Assembly: GCA_028023455.1 (NCBI GenBank)
Contig: JAQFVV010006245.1
Coordinates: 5,329,276 to 5,393,275 of the forward strand
DNA: 64,000 nucleotides
DNA from: Epiperipatus broadwayi
Taxonomy: Eukaryota; Onychophora; Udeonychophora; Euonychophora; Peripatidae
Direction: 5' to 3'
The notes under the pieces are model-generated. The model made no database searches and was not told the DNA's origin. It worked only from the letters and a program-made list of their open reading frames with translations. The stretch's first letter is position 1; each line of letters opens with the position of its first letter. Below, in pieces: positions 48,240 to 60,059 of the stretch. A program made the position numbers and the translations under genes.

Positions 48240-48430
48240 GCGGCGACGTTGTGTGGATATATAAACTGTGTAAACATATATATAATGTGTAAAGCATATA
48301 ACACTGTGTGTATACATATACACTTTACTAAAGAGTGTTCAAAATGCATAGATGTGTTATGGAGAATAAAGGTGAAACAGATAGAAGGACAGTAATATCT
48401 GTTTCAATAGTAGAAAATATAAATTACATT
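48240..48430 (-). repeat. fragment of the LTR-like family upstream region
   Basis: The inverse complement matches 35337-35530 of copy A: the GAAACAGATATTACTGTCCT hairpin, CACCTTTAT, CATCTATGC and then the CACACAG/TATATG array. It lies inside family S. Confidence 0.75.
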
Positions 48431-49479
48431 TTGATTTCTTTCATAGGCTTATTGCAAATGTAAATTGCATTTTGATTTTTGAAAGATTTATGTAAATTGT
48501 GATAACATATGTTAATTTAAATTATTTAGTCACATGATTTGATAAAGTATAACTGTATGAAAATAGGGTTTTTGTTTTATAATTATCGCTGAAAATTAGT
48601 TTTTTTTTTTAAATTTATTAAATGTGAAATAATGGTGATTTTGTAACATCATGTGAGAAATGAAGTAAACTGATTTCTAGAGCCTGTATGGACTTCAAGT
48701 GATCAAAAGTAGGGAACCAATAATTTCTGGTAAGAAAAAAACCAAAATCCCTATTATTGTAAAAATATGCTTTATTTCATATGCGTATAAGTATTATTAA
48801 CTTCAAATATTATTGAAAATCACGAGCTTTATTTTTTAAAAGTAGAAAACGTAAATTGCCTTTTGATTTTTTAATTCATATTTTAGATATTATAAGCTAG
48901 TAAAAATATGCTTTATTTCATATGGGCATATAGTATAATTTGTATTTTAGAAGTTATAATCTTGTAAGTATTTGGAAATTGTAAGCTTGATTTAATCAGA
49001 TTTCTACATCCTTCCCTATGTATACCGTCACTTTGTGCTGGCCAAACCATCATTCCCCTTCTCCACAAACTGCAGCACTTTGCACCATCATCATTTATTA
49101 ACATTCATATTTCACAAGGTATAATATTTTGGCATATAGTATGATTTGTATTTTAGAAGTTATAATGTTTAAGTATTTGGAAATTGTAAGCTTGATTTAA
49201 TGAAATATTGTTAAAAATCACAACTTTTAATTTTTAAAAATAGAAAATATAAATTGCCTTCTGATTTCTTAACCTTAAATATCGTTAAATGTAGGTTTTT
49301 TATTTTTAAATATTGATGAAAATTGGGATTTTCATTTTTAAATACTCAGTGACAATTGCGAAATTTGCATTTTTATTTTTTAATTAATGATGAAATTTGC
49401 GATTTTGTACCCGCCATTTTTTGAAACCATGTGTTGATAATTGATGTCATTTATCGCTAGGATGTGTCAGCATGGCTTT

Positions 49480-50749
49480 TGGCCATTGTTATAATTCATA
49501 ATGGCGACAACCACATACTACATCAGCATCCATTACTTATTAATTAAAAAACTTCTTTAAAGATAAACCTTAAAAGTTAATCTGAAAATATAATACTAAT
49601 ATCATTTAATTTCTTTATTACTTTTATAATGCTTTATATAATTATAACCCACTATTGACGGTTTTGATTGCAGCAATCTTCTTCAGAACTATAAAAAATG
49701 CAATACAAATGTACATGAACATATAATTTTACATTTTATATATATATTCTATCTTATTAGTAAAAATCAGTCACATGTCACATGACCTATATAGCTTGCA
49801 TTACTAATATGTAATGTTACATATTCTATCTTGTAATCAATATTCATATATCTACATATATTTTATATATCTCTATATAATTTTACCTTTTTATATATAA
49901 TACATTTTAATTTTTTTTATTTTTATACTTATCAATCAATACTTCCTATAATCATATATATATATATTGTAACCTTATATTTGTGTACAAATATATAGCT
50001 TGGTGGAACTGATTTGAAATTTCTCTATCTTCTTTTAGATAACTTGATTATCATAGCTAGCACTTTGTATATACTTGATACTTGTATTCAAATTAACTCA
50101 TTGATGAGATTATGTAATTTCATTTCTTTTTGCTTTGTTTATTGTATATTTTTTTCATATATTAGTTTTGCTCTTGTTCCAATCACCGAGTTAGACAAGC
50201 TGTGTTTAACCTGAAAAAAACCAATAGTATATTATATCAAATTTAATAAGATACAAATAATAATTATAATTATTATTTGTTTTTCTCTTTAAATAATCCT
50301 AAAGATTATTTAGTTTGGCTAAAACGATTTCTTTATTTTATTTTGAATTAGTTGATAGGATGTGATAAACACATTTTTTTCTCTTGTCTTTCATTTTAAC
50401 AGAAATATGTAAATGAGGTGAAATGTAATTGGCTAAAAGGGAAAAGAGAATGGGCAAATTTTTTAAAAAAAACTGTGATAGTAACAACAAGTATGTAAAG
50501 TGAGGAAATCTTTTTTTGTTGTTGTTAAACATATAATGAATATGAAAGCTACTCCTTAAAATTAAAAACAAATAAACTAAATTGCAATTTTTCTTATATA
50601 ATTCAAATTGCAAAATTATTATGTGCTAATAACAAAATATGTAACTAAATTTAAACAAATCTGTTCAAGTCTGCTGACTGTCTTTCAAAATGTCTATAAC
50701 TGAAATGTATTGGTATTACCAACGGTGATAGGTCTTTAAACATCAGTCT
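49480..50749. other. AT-rich non-coding stretch with one hammerhead-like relic
   Basis: No gene seen. The frames at 50014-50214 and 50338-50613 are AT artefacts. Confidence 0.5.
49656..49686 (-). ncRNA. hammerhead-like relic
   Basis: On the minus strand: CTGAAGA (complement of 49680-49686), perfect 5-bp stem II GATTG/CAATC with loop CTG, then AAAAC where GAAAC is expected, then CGTC as a possible short stem III and cleavage triplet. One invariant residue (G12) is changed. No clear stem I. Confidence 0.35.
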
Positions 50750-53597
50750 ACCTGAAAATATTTTATTCCTTATAGTGAAACAGTCAGTTTCAACCACCTG
50801 TCTGTTTCATGTATTTTACCCCACACTTATATCTATGCCAGGTTTAAACCCTCTCAGTACCCATCTAAACAACCTTAAATTACTATATGTGCGAGATCAC
50901 ACACATATATACAAATGGTAAGTCTGTAATTTAATAGTATATGTATATATTACAGATATGTTTTCATTTTAAAAGATTTCTAGTTTAAGAAATATTTCAG
51001 TCTAAATTATTAGTCAATTTTACGGTTATTTTTATCATTATCCTACATATATAGTAATAAAATTAGTTTTATACTAATTATAAAAGCAGCTTTTAGTTTT
51101 AGTTATAAACAACTTTTAATTAGGTCATGCAATAGTCTTAAAATAGCTTGAACTTGATTTTATAAATCCAAAATTTTAATGACAATTCTCTGAATTTTAT
51201 ATAGTTGTAATAATAAAATACAGGGGTGAAAAGATAGAAAAACAGAATCTAAATTAGTTTTAGTAATTAAATATGTTTTTCTAAAATAAATTAATGGGTT
51301 GTTCAACTATGGCTGAGCTTCTAAAAATAACCAGATGGCCAGAATTAAGAAAAATATAAATAGTTCAAGTTTTGTAGCCAAAAGATCAGAGTTATATATA
51401 TAATAAGTGAATTATAAACCGAACCTACATTCATTTTACTTTTGAGATGGTGGGCTAAGTAGGCCATAACTTACCACCTGTATTTTCCAGGGATGGAAAA
51501 ACTTTGGTCCTGCAAAATATGATGAGCCATACCTCAGCGAAGCAGCCTGTGGTAGAAGATTCTCCATTAATGTCAAAACATGGCCAAAAGTATCAACTTA
51601 TAACTTATTGTCCCAAGTGCTCAGGACTGCAATGAAGACAACTGACCAGTAAATTGATAAATTTCCACTCAGAGTTCTGTTCATAAACTGTGACTGTCAA
51701 TTCTCTATTTAAAGCTAGCTATTTACTAAACCTGCCTTTAAAAGCACCTTTTCTAAAATCTGTAAAGAAAGCTGTTAAACTCTAATGTTTGTATCTTATC
51801 TGATTGTGAAACTTATAATCTTAAATTCTCTCTTAAAATGTAAAACTATCATAATCTATTTTAAATTAAATGTATAATTTTCTGCAGTCTTTTATGCCTA
51901 TTCTTGATCTATTCAATTCTACAATTTATTGTTTTAATATATGTGTTTAATATGCCAAATAACTCGAAACCACGAGTATTATATATGTATAATTTTAGCA
52001 TATCATGATAATAAAGATTAAATAATTGAATTATTACTTTTCCCACTCGCTGTTTCGAGATCATGTTATTGTTTTTACTGATTAATTTTGTGTATTAATA
52101 TTATAGTAATCAGTAGTGCTCTAGTTAAAATTGTAGTTTGCTCACTCTAGTTATAAATTATAACTATCTATATATGTAACTCGTATGTCATAGGAACCAG
52201 CCACAGAGATATTATCAAAGCATATTTCTAATGCTTTGTCAGTAATTGCCCCTCAAATATACTTGGTCCTCCTTAGATTTATATATGTTAAAACACAGGT
52301 GATAATCTTAAACTAGATTACTAATTAATTTAGTCCCTAAATAGTATATTTGAAATACTAAACTTGAGAACTGGGTTGTATAGATATGCAAATAGATGCT
52401 ATCTATTTTTAAGGCACGCTAAGATTAGTTTACGTATTTGCATGATATATGCATAAGCTGTGGATGTGTCTTTACTAAGTACACTATGTACCTTAACTGC
52501 TTGCTACATGAGTCTTGATGAGTTGCTGGTGAAGATCACTTATCCACTTAGTTTAAGTAAAGCAAACTCTTGTAGAACTGGAACACAAGGATCCAGATTA
52601 TTCATATTAATGCTTATCTGACTCCCTGAATTTCTACTGTTCTTATTCGTAGCAAGTTGTTCAGTCGTAGGGCACCAGGCATTTGATGCTGAAACCCGTG
52701 AATAATGACCTATTCGCACCTTCTAGTTTTATTAATATTTTAATATGTGCCCTTGAGTATATAGGTAAACCTATAATAAATCAATTTTCTGTCTCTTTAT
52801 ATTAAACACTTATTCAGCGTCAGTATAAATCCTAATCTAGGTTAACATGTTAACCTGTGTATCTCTGAGCCTTGTGCTCAACTTCATCTGATATGTAGAT
52901 AGACACCATAGGAGCAATATTAAGTTAGTTATATAACTTTGGCTATTAAGTTCCACATGATTTAGCAGACTACAAAAGAGCTGGAAATTTGGCATATTAA
53001 TATAGGCATAGACTTGAATACTGCACAATACTTTATTGTACACTTATGATAATATGTAACATATAATCTCATTAGTTATGTAATGTCTGCGAGTATAACC
53101 GTTCACTTTCCAATTATATAATTTTATATATTTTAATTGTACTATATTTTATTGTCTTTATTAAAGTATTATTATTTAAAATATAACTCATTCTCATATC
53201 TTTATTGTTCGTGAATTCATTTTCATCCAATTCTATATTTATTTGCACATACATCATTGTGTATATATATGTAGACCTCTCTATTAGATTTCATAATTAA
53301 TCATTATTATAATAATGGTTCACTTAATCATGTGTGCATATGTCTTACCAAATCAGTGTTAATTTAATTATTTTATGAGTCTCTTGTTCCACCCTGTGTG
53401 ACTGCCGGACCATGGTTAAATTGAATGCTTGTGTAACTTGGGAAATGTCATCCATAAGGTATTAGAACATTGAGCAGAGGTAAAAGGATTGAATGTTAGC
53501 CAGATTCTGGATCTCAGCATCTAGATTCGGTCAGCTTTAGTGTATTTTGCCTCTGTTCTAGATTTTGTTACATGGAGGGACAATTTTTACCGTTACA
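50750..53597 (+). mobile_element. LTR-like repeat, copy B
   Basis: Parallel to copy A over its length: hairpin GAAACAG...CTGTTTC near 50777-50813, ATCTATGCCAGGTTTAAAC, TATA box (51355-51362), donor-like CCA/GTAAAT at 51648/51649, GGATGTGTCTTTACTAAGTA (52462; copy A GGGTGTGTTTTTATATAGTA), GCATTTGATGCTGAAACCCG (52680), and the 3' block GAGTCTCTTGTTCCACCCTG (53378) through CGGTCAGCTTTAGTGTATTTTG to CGTTACA (53597). Between 51470 and 51648 two frames are open for about 55-63 codons with non-AT-like composition. They have no recognised domain and are not conserved in copy A. Confidence 0.6.
51355..51362 (+). promoter_or_regulatory. putative TATA box of copy B
   Basis: TATAAATA, 294 bp upstream of the GTAAAT donor-like site. 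Motif match only. Confidence 0.3.
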
Positions 53598-53601
53598 ATT
53601 G

Positions 53602-53780
53602 ACTATATTAATCTTGGATAGGATATTTTACTTTTATGACTTTAACGCATTTAGTTATACTATATTCGCGCAGAGTGAAATGCTATATTAACTTTGGATA
53701 AAATATATTACTTTCATGAATTTAACACATACAGCTGTGCTATATATGTGCAGAGTGGAATACTATATTAATGTCTTTGC
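53602..53780. repeat. tandem duplication, about 89-bp unit
   Basis: CTATATTAA(T/C)(C/T)TTGGATA, TTTATGACTTTAACGCAT and CGCAGAGTGAAATG recur as CTATATTAACTTTGGATA, TTCATGAATTTAACACAT and TGCAGAGTGGAATA, followed by the start of a third unit. It begins just after copy B ends. Confidence 0.85.
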
Positions 53781-54599
53781 ATACCAGTTGTGTCCCACTT
53801 TGAACTTATATTAAAGATAACATTCCCACTATGTGAGTTATCTTATTATTAAAATAATATTTATTGAAAAAAAATAATAGCTAACCAGAAATTTATTTTT
53901 CAACTGCCATAGCAATTGTGGAATAATTATTTGCTTGGACAATCACTTCTAGTCTTCCATACTGCCTAATAAATTAAAACTAATGAAATATTTTAACTTT
54001 GGAATCACTCCTAAAATATAAGTAATGAAGTTTATTAACTTTTGAGAAATACTCTAATTAAAATTATACATGTCCTACCTTTTAAAAATATCTGGAATAT
54101 TCAGAGAGCCTACACATGAATCAATTAATTATGGAATATACATTATGAGTGGAAAGGAAGAGGAATATAATTAAACTCATAATATTCTATATGTTATAAT
54201 TGAAAACTTTAATTTATATGTGTACGTTAAGTAATAAGAAAATGTCCTATTTGACTTTATTGGTGGATAGTCAATATATTTAAGTATTATGTATTTTAAT
54301 TTAATGTAGTTATAAAATACAAGTATGTATTTTATTTTGATTTCTATGTTCATATTGTCATTCACATATGTGAAGTTCACAGTATATATTTTATTGCATC
54401 TAAAATAATTATTTATCAATCTAAATTCATGAGTTTAAACGTACATAGGGATTGATGAGAGTCAATTATTAGGGAACAGCATTTGCATAAAAAGTTTAAT
54501 GACTATTTAATGGATCTATAATGTGGATCAACACTGCATGACTTAATCTTGTATGTCTCTCCAGGGTTCTGTGCTTATATTTATATTATATTTATTATG
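53781..54599. other. AT-rich non-coding stretch, no gene seen
   Basis: Nothing recognised. The frame 54177-54419 (minus) is low-complexity. Confidence 0.5.
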
Positions 54600-54601
54600 T
54601 A

Positions 54602-55893
54602 CACCCGGGTCTCATTTTATGCAGATTTATTTAATGTGATTCATGATTCTTCTTAATATCTTTGTATGCGGTTTTCTTTTATGCGATAAAAATTATTCAA
54701 TCAGAAGTGAACTCTGATAATGCGCTATTAGACTTTAAATATTATAAATTTCGCACACTCACATCATATTTAAAGTAATAGCACATTATCGGAGTTCAAC
54801 TTCCATCTAATAATTTCAATATTTTCAGTGCTTTATAATAGTATTGTAATAGATTTTATGTAATAAAGAAGTTCATAATTCACTTAAAATCAGAATTTCC
54901 CCATTTTATATACACACATTAAATTTTACAAGACTATAATGTAAATCTGTTCAAACGTTATAGATGAAAAATACTATGTTTGTTGTTGTTTTTGCATTTT
55001 AAATTACGTTCAATTTTTGCTTTTTATAAAATGAATACGTAATCAATTAATCATTTAGTGTCTGCAAGTTTATTTTTAAAAGGTGAGTAACAGCAGTGGG
55101 CACAATTAAATTTGACAATTAAAATCTGATTTTTAATTGTAATTAACAATTTAAAAATTACGTAACGTGATCTGAAATTAAGGTGATGTGAAAGATGAAA
55201 TTTGATTTTTAAACGGAATTGAAAATTAAAGACAAAAATAAGAATTTAATTTTTAATTGTTAGTTTTAATTAAATTTTGTCCAACAGTGGTGAGTCGGTG
55301 TCTTTTTATTATCGTAAGTCTAAGTTCTTAAATTTTAAACTTTTAGTTTACTCTAACGGAGAGAAAAAAACAACCAAGAAAATGAATTTCTTTGGAAACA
55401 AAAATTTCAATTTTAGATCGCTTAGCGAAATGGGAAGGATCAATAGCGATTGGAAAACATATTTGTTGTATTTCTCCTTGACTTCATTTAAGGAGAAGCT
55501 ACAGTACCTCACTTCATATCACATCATGATGAATCTGATGTCTCAAATAGTGATAATAATTAAAATACCATATATGTATGAAAAAAATGTAAATTACGCA
55601 TAAAAATATATTGTTTTGAATAAAATTAAATACTGTAGTTAATAAAAAAAAGTTTGTCTTGTATCAAATTTTTTCAAATTTGAAATATTTTATTAGTCAT
55701 ATTTTATTTTCTTATTTTTTTTTATGCAAATTTTAAAGTAATTTTACGTTGTTGCTTTGCTTTTATGCAATTTTTGGAAAATTACAGTACGTATGCCCCA
55801 TTTTTCAAGGTTAAGTTAAGTCTATTTTTGTGTGATTTCTTTTGTGTGTGTTTTCTGAGGAACCTATCTACCGCATAAAACGAGACCCAGGTG
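54602..55893. mobile_element. Tigger/pogo-like Tc1-mariner MITE, copy 3 (reverse orientation)
   Basis: 1,292 bp between TA dinucleotides (54600-54601, 55894-55895). Termini CACCCGGGTCTCATTTTATG and the complement of CATAAAACGAGACCCAGGTG. Orientation is opposite to copies 1 and 2. Interior sequence near 55460-55620 is shared with copy 2 in inverse orientation. It is longer than the others partly because a 199-bp hAT-like MITE sits inside. The 108-codon frame at 55277-55603 starts in that insertion and has no transposase motif (no DDE/DDD signature), so it is not supported as a gene. Confidence 0.85.
55090..55288. mobile_element. hAT-like MITE nested in copy 3
   Basis: 199 bp flanked by 8-bp GGTGAGTA (55082-55089) and GGTGAGTC (55289-55296), 7 of 8 identical. 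An 8-bp duplication is the hAT hallmark. The ends ACAGCAGTGGGCACAATTAA and the complement of TTTTGTCCAACAGT form an imperfect inverted repeat. Interior consists of AATTAAAATC-type repeats. No ORF. Confidence 0.65.
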
Positions 55894-55895
55894 TA

Positions 55896-56610
55896 TTATT
55901 ACTTCACTCATGCTTTAGGCAGAGTTGGTGATTATCTCAGTTGTTTCCTATATTAAAGTCTTTATTTTATGTCTTAATTCACGTTAGTAGGACTGATAAT
56001 TTTATGTCTCTTTTATTTGGAAAATAAATGTTAATGCTATTTTATAATGTTATATGGCATTATTCTGTGCTAGAGGTCTAATCCGAAGAAAGTAAATGAT
56101 ATTAATATTATATGGATTTGGCAATGCAATAAGAAAGATAAAGTTATAATCCGAATATATATATAGTGAACTACCCAGATTTAATTAATGAAATCTATTG
56201 TTTTAAAAATTAAAAATAGAACAAAGTAAATGATATACAAAAAACATTTAACTCGAATTCAAATAAAACATTAAGCCTCACTTTTAATTTTTTTGAGAAC
56301 AAATTAATCCAAAAGCAAGTCTAAAAATATACTTAGAAGTAAAAATTAAAATTACAATTCCTTTCCTTCATAAACTTTATTAATTTTGGTAGGTAGTGAG
56401 AAATTCCATATGTTTAACAATACTGTGTGGGAAAAAAAATTATCGAACTAAAAACAACTTTATGTTTTTAGTAAATGATTAATTTCCAACAGTGGGCATT
56501 TTATTTTTATTAGATTAATATCTATATTTCTTTAAGAGTCAGTGAAATTGTTTGGAATCTCCAATGTGCCATATTTAAAATAATTCTTAAGTGTGAAACA
56601 TAAGCAAGAA
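55896..56610. other. AT-rich non-coding stretch, no gene seen
   Basis: Nothing recognised. Confidence 0.5.
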
Positions 56611-56624
56611 GTCTTTATTAGAAT

Positions 56625-56807
56625 AAACAAAGGCAAAACTCCCATACAGTAGTAGGCAGGCACTAGATGGGGATTTTATGCACAAGGCCTCTGGCATCCA
56701 TTGATTACTCTGTTTGACACAGGGTGGCACTACTGTATGGAGAGTTTTGCCTTTGTTTACAACAATTATGTGCTAGTATAGAGATGGTGATCATGTAATG
56801 TTTAGTG
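56625..56807 (+). mobile_element. family F short interspersed element, copy 2 (ribozyme deleted)
   Basis: 183 bp with a perfect 14-bp target duplication GTCTTTATTAGAAT (56611-56624 and 56808-56821). Shares GGCAAAACTC ends, CACTAGATGGGGATTTTATG and CTGGCATCCATTGATTACTC with copy 1, and ends with the same unique tail (GATGGTGATCATGTAATGTT). The central segment holding the hammerhead in copies 1 and 3 is missing: GTAGGCAGGCACTAGATGG follows the left arm directly. Confidence 0.85.
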
Positions 56808-56821
56808 GTCTTTATTAGAAT

Positions 56822-58287
56822 CTTCCAGAGAAAAGCTCTTTATTTATAAAGTGATGTCATCAGCTATGAAAGCAAATTACAATCAAAATTATTTAAATAC
56901 TAAAATAATTCCTGTAGTCATGAAAGAAAACAATTATCAAAAATATTGAAATAGTGAAATAATGCTAGTGGCCATGAAAAGTAAATAAATCACAAGAAAG
57001 TGGAAAAATATTTACCAAAAGATTGTCTCTTAGACAGTCACTTATTTCTTGCCTCAGATTCCTTAAAAGTTATAACAATAAAAACAACATGGCTGTTATT
57101 ACTTTAAGTATAGACAGAAGTATTTGTTTATTATATTTAAAACAGATGTATAAAATTACAAAAAGAATAGGTTGGTTATTGAAATGTATGTTTTAATGTA
57201 GTAGGTATACTGAAATGAAAGTAAAATACATGACAGTTACAAAAATAACCAAAAAAATTTGTTTTTTAAAGAATTTCCAAACCTCCATTATAAGCCATGA
57301 TTCACCTGGAGAATTACTGCAATCCATGTCTTAATTTTAAAACTCACTGATAGATAAAAGAAAATGCTCACTCAGTAAATTTAAAAAAATTATTTTATAG
57401 TTTATTAGATTTATTTTAAAATCTACTTTAAAATATTTTATATTTGTTTGGAAATGTATGATGATTGCATTTTATTTGAAATTATATGTTGGACTATGTC
57501 CATCATCTAATTTAATTGTTAAATGTTTCTAGAAAATTTAAACTTTTCAAATATATTTCTCTATTAATAATAACAAACAGGGCAGAATATAACAGTGTTT
57601 CAAGTGGTGGTTTAACAATTTAAAGTATTAGTATATGGATCAAATTGGTGATCTTTAGAAACACTAATAAATTCTGTTGAAAGTAAGTCAGTAGAAATTT
57701 TATATACTATTTAATGTGGCTTTTCTGATTTTTTTATTTTAAATACATTGTTAAGGATGATTTTCTAAGATGAATTTACCATTGTCATGTAAGCAGTTTC
57801 TTTCTTTTTTTTTTTTACTTTTATCAATATTCTTGTCATTTTCCATTCAAACATATGTTCATTTCCACATGCATGTTATGCTGATTAAATATATCTATTT
57901 TTTTTTTTCTTTATAATCCTTACTTTGTATTTTTTTAATTAGTGTTTGATAGAACAGCTAACTTTATTAATACATATTCTTCCATATTTACATAGTATTT
58001 CATAAATATTTTTTATGGGGTTTTAGCAGTTCAAGTTTATATTTTATTGAGGCTAGAATTCCTTGCTATATACTATGGTTTTAGAAAGTTTTTTTGATAT
58101 ATTGATTGCAGATTTTCTTTAGTTTGTCTAATAATCCTGAAACAAATGGATATATTATATTACCTGTAACTGTCATTATTATCTGGATAAAGTTTTAGTA
58201 ATATATCAAAAATTTGAATGTACCATTACTAATATCAAAGTTTCAGAAACAAGCAAAAAAACAAAAACAAATTTTTTCAACATTCTA
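56822..58287. other. AT-rich non-coding stretch, no gene seen
   Basis: Nothing recognised beyond low-complexity tracts. Confidence 0.5.
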
Positions 58288-59038
58288 CCATGTTTCCCTG
58301 AAAATAAGACCTAACTGGAAAATAATCCCTAGCATGATTTTTGAGTATGCTGATAACATAAGCTCTATCTCATATAAAAGCCCTAGTTAAGATTTTCAGC
58401 TCATTGAAACACATGAGGGACATATTGAATTATAAAGTAATGAATGTATAAATAGATATAAATGTAGATATTTATACTTGAAAATGTTACTCTGAATTAT
58501 TTTGCAGGCAGATTCATAACTTATGATTTTAATAAACTTGCAAATACAATTTTACTTTCCATTTATTAATGCTTATTTATTCAGTATGCTATAAGCCTGA
58601 CCTTCAACTGTATATATTTTAAATAAATCATCACTGATATCTAAAAATGGTGAAAAGTATTATTAATAGGAATTTTAATTTACAAATTAATCAAGTCAGC
58701 TTAACATTTCATATATTGTTTTAAATTAAATATATTATTAATTTAACAGAATGTAAATAACTTTTAATATTCTCATATTGAATGAGAATGATTTATGATG
58801 AGATTATAATCACCACTGTTACATATTCAAGCAGTAGTAAAAGTTATTTACATGCTACTGAAATTACTAATATTGAATAAATGTAGATTTTTGTATATGA
58901 ATAAATATAGATTTTTGTGCTTGAATAAATGTATATTTTTATACATGAAAAAATAAGACCTTGCCTGAAAATAAGCCCTAAGCCATTTTTTTTGAGAAAA
59001 ATTAATATAAGACATAGTTTTATTTTGGAGATACATAG
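58288..59038. mobile_element. TA-flanked MITE with GAAAATAAG termini
   Basis: 751 bp between TA dinucleotides. Left end CCATGTTTCCCTGAAAATAA, right end the complement of TTTTATTTTGGAGATACATAG. Internal wording GAAAATAA(T/G)CCCTA and GCATGATTTTTGAG near both ends resembles a MITE type I recall from many animal genomes (mariner-type, TA duplication). Near the right end is a 24-bp minisatellite, GAATAAATGTAGATTTTTGT, three units (58875-58950). The three short open frames here are repeat sequence. Confidence 0.65.
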
Positions 59039-60059
59039 TATATGTAATCTTGAAAACATCTATTGTTTTAGAAATATCTTCAGAAGTCATTTTGAGATTT
59101 TGTATTATATGTTGATGATCCCTGAATGGAAGTAATTATTTTCAACTTTTGTCATACTGAAACAAAAATAAGTATTCAATGTAATTTGTACTAATGCACT
59201 ATTTTTTAAAAAATACTTTAACACAATAAATTGTTTAAAAACTTGGGGGGGGGGGGGGATTCACTTTTTTTTTACTTTCCTTTGTTTACTTGATAGCACT
59301 TCATCAGTCAATGTTTTACCACTATGGAAAACTATTGTTTGTTTGTTTTTCTGTTTTTTTTTAAAAAATAAAATAAACATTATTTTTTTGTATTATTACT
59401 TATATTTTATAAAAATATATAATTAAAAAAAAAAAAGTAGTCTAAAATATTAACTTTCCAAATAAATAAACAAGATTAATAAAGTGAAGACAATAGATTA
59501 AATGACATTTATTTGTGACAAATATTTCTGAATAAAAACTATTGCACTGAAATAAAATTTCAATGTAAACATTACATAATTAAAAAAGAAAGAAATAAAA
59601 GTGAAGAAATTCTATAGTAAATTCATTTATAATTTAATAAAAGATGCTAATGAGCTTGCATACTAACAATTTTGATTTTGTTTTAAGAGATTGATATTGT
59701 TGTTTACTTTTTAAAAAATTTCACCAAAAATAATGGCATATATGAAATAGAATTGTAATTAAAATATGAATTTTTTATAAACATATTTTATTTAATTTGA
59801 TGAGTAATGCACTAAAGACAAAAAAAAAATATTTTTAATACAATTTTGATTGTTATATATAACTTTAAAAAGCATGGAGCAACTGTAAAATTAGTTAATT
59901 TAATCATCATTTATGAATATGCCACACTTTTATTTAATGTTACATATAACAACCAAATTTGTGGCTCAACAAAAAAAAATTTTTTTTTAGTACATTACTT
60001 ACCAAATTAAATGAAAGTGTTTTTTAGAAAATACTTTTTAGTATTCGAATGTATCTCTA
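59039..60059. other. AT-rich non-coding stretch
   Basis: No gene. A G-run of about 13 lies near 59246-59258. CTGATGAAGTGC on the minus strand near 59300 lacks a GAAA strand. Confidence 0.5.

Larger units (their letters stand above)
46827..49479. mobile_element. family S composite fold-back element
   Basis: The ends are inverse complements over more than 150 bp: GCTGATACATCC...GATAAATGAT near 46838 faces ATCATTTATC-like sequence and GGATGTGTCAGC ending at 49472, and GGTTTCAAAAAATGG near 46883 faces CCATTTTTTGAAACCATG. Internal blocks TTTCATCAATATTTAAAAA recur in both orientations (47530-47640, 47930-48060, 49290-49390). It holds later insertions (46937-47151, 48240-48430). The interior frames (47383-47580, 48913-49104) are repeat sequence. 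Confidence 0.75.

Noticed and set aside
35337-53597. Copies A and B as the two LTRs of one 18-kb retroelement
   Set aside because: They are too diverged from each other, and the 12 kb between them holds unrelated insertions and no gag-pol coding sequence.
55277-55603. 108-codon open frame in Tigger-like copy 3
   Set aside because: It begins in the nested hAT-like MITE and shows no DDE/DDD motif or DNA-binding domain; the shared block with copy 2 is broken there.
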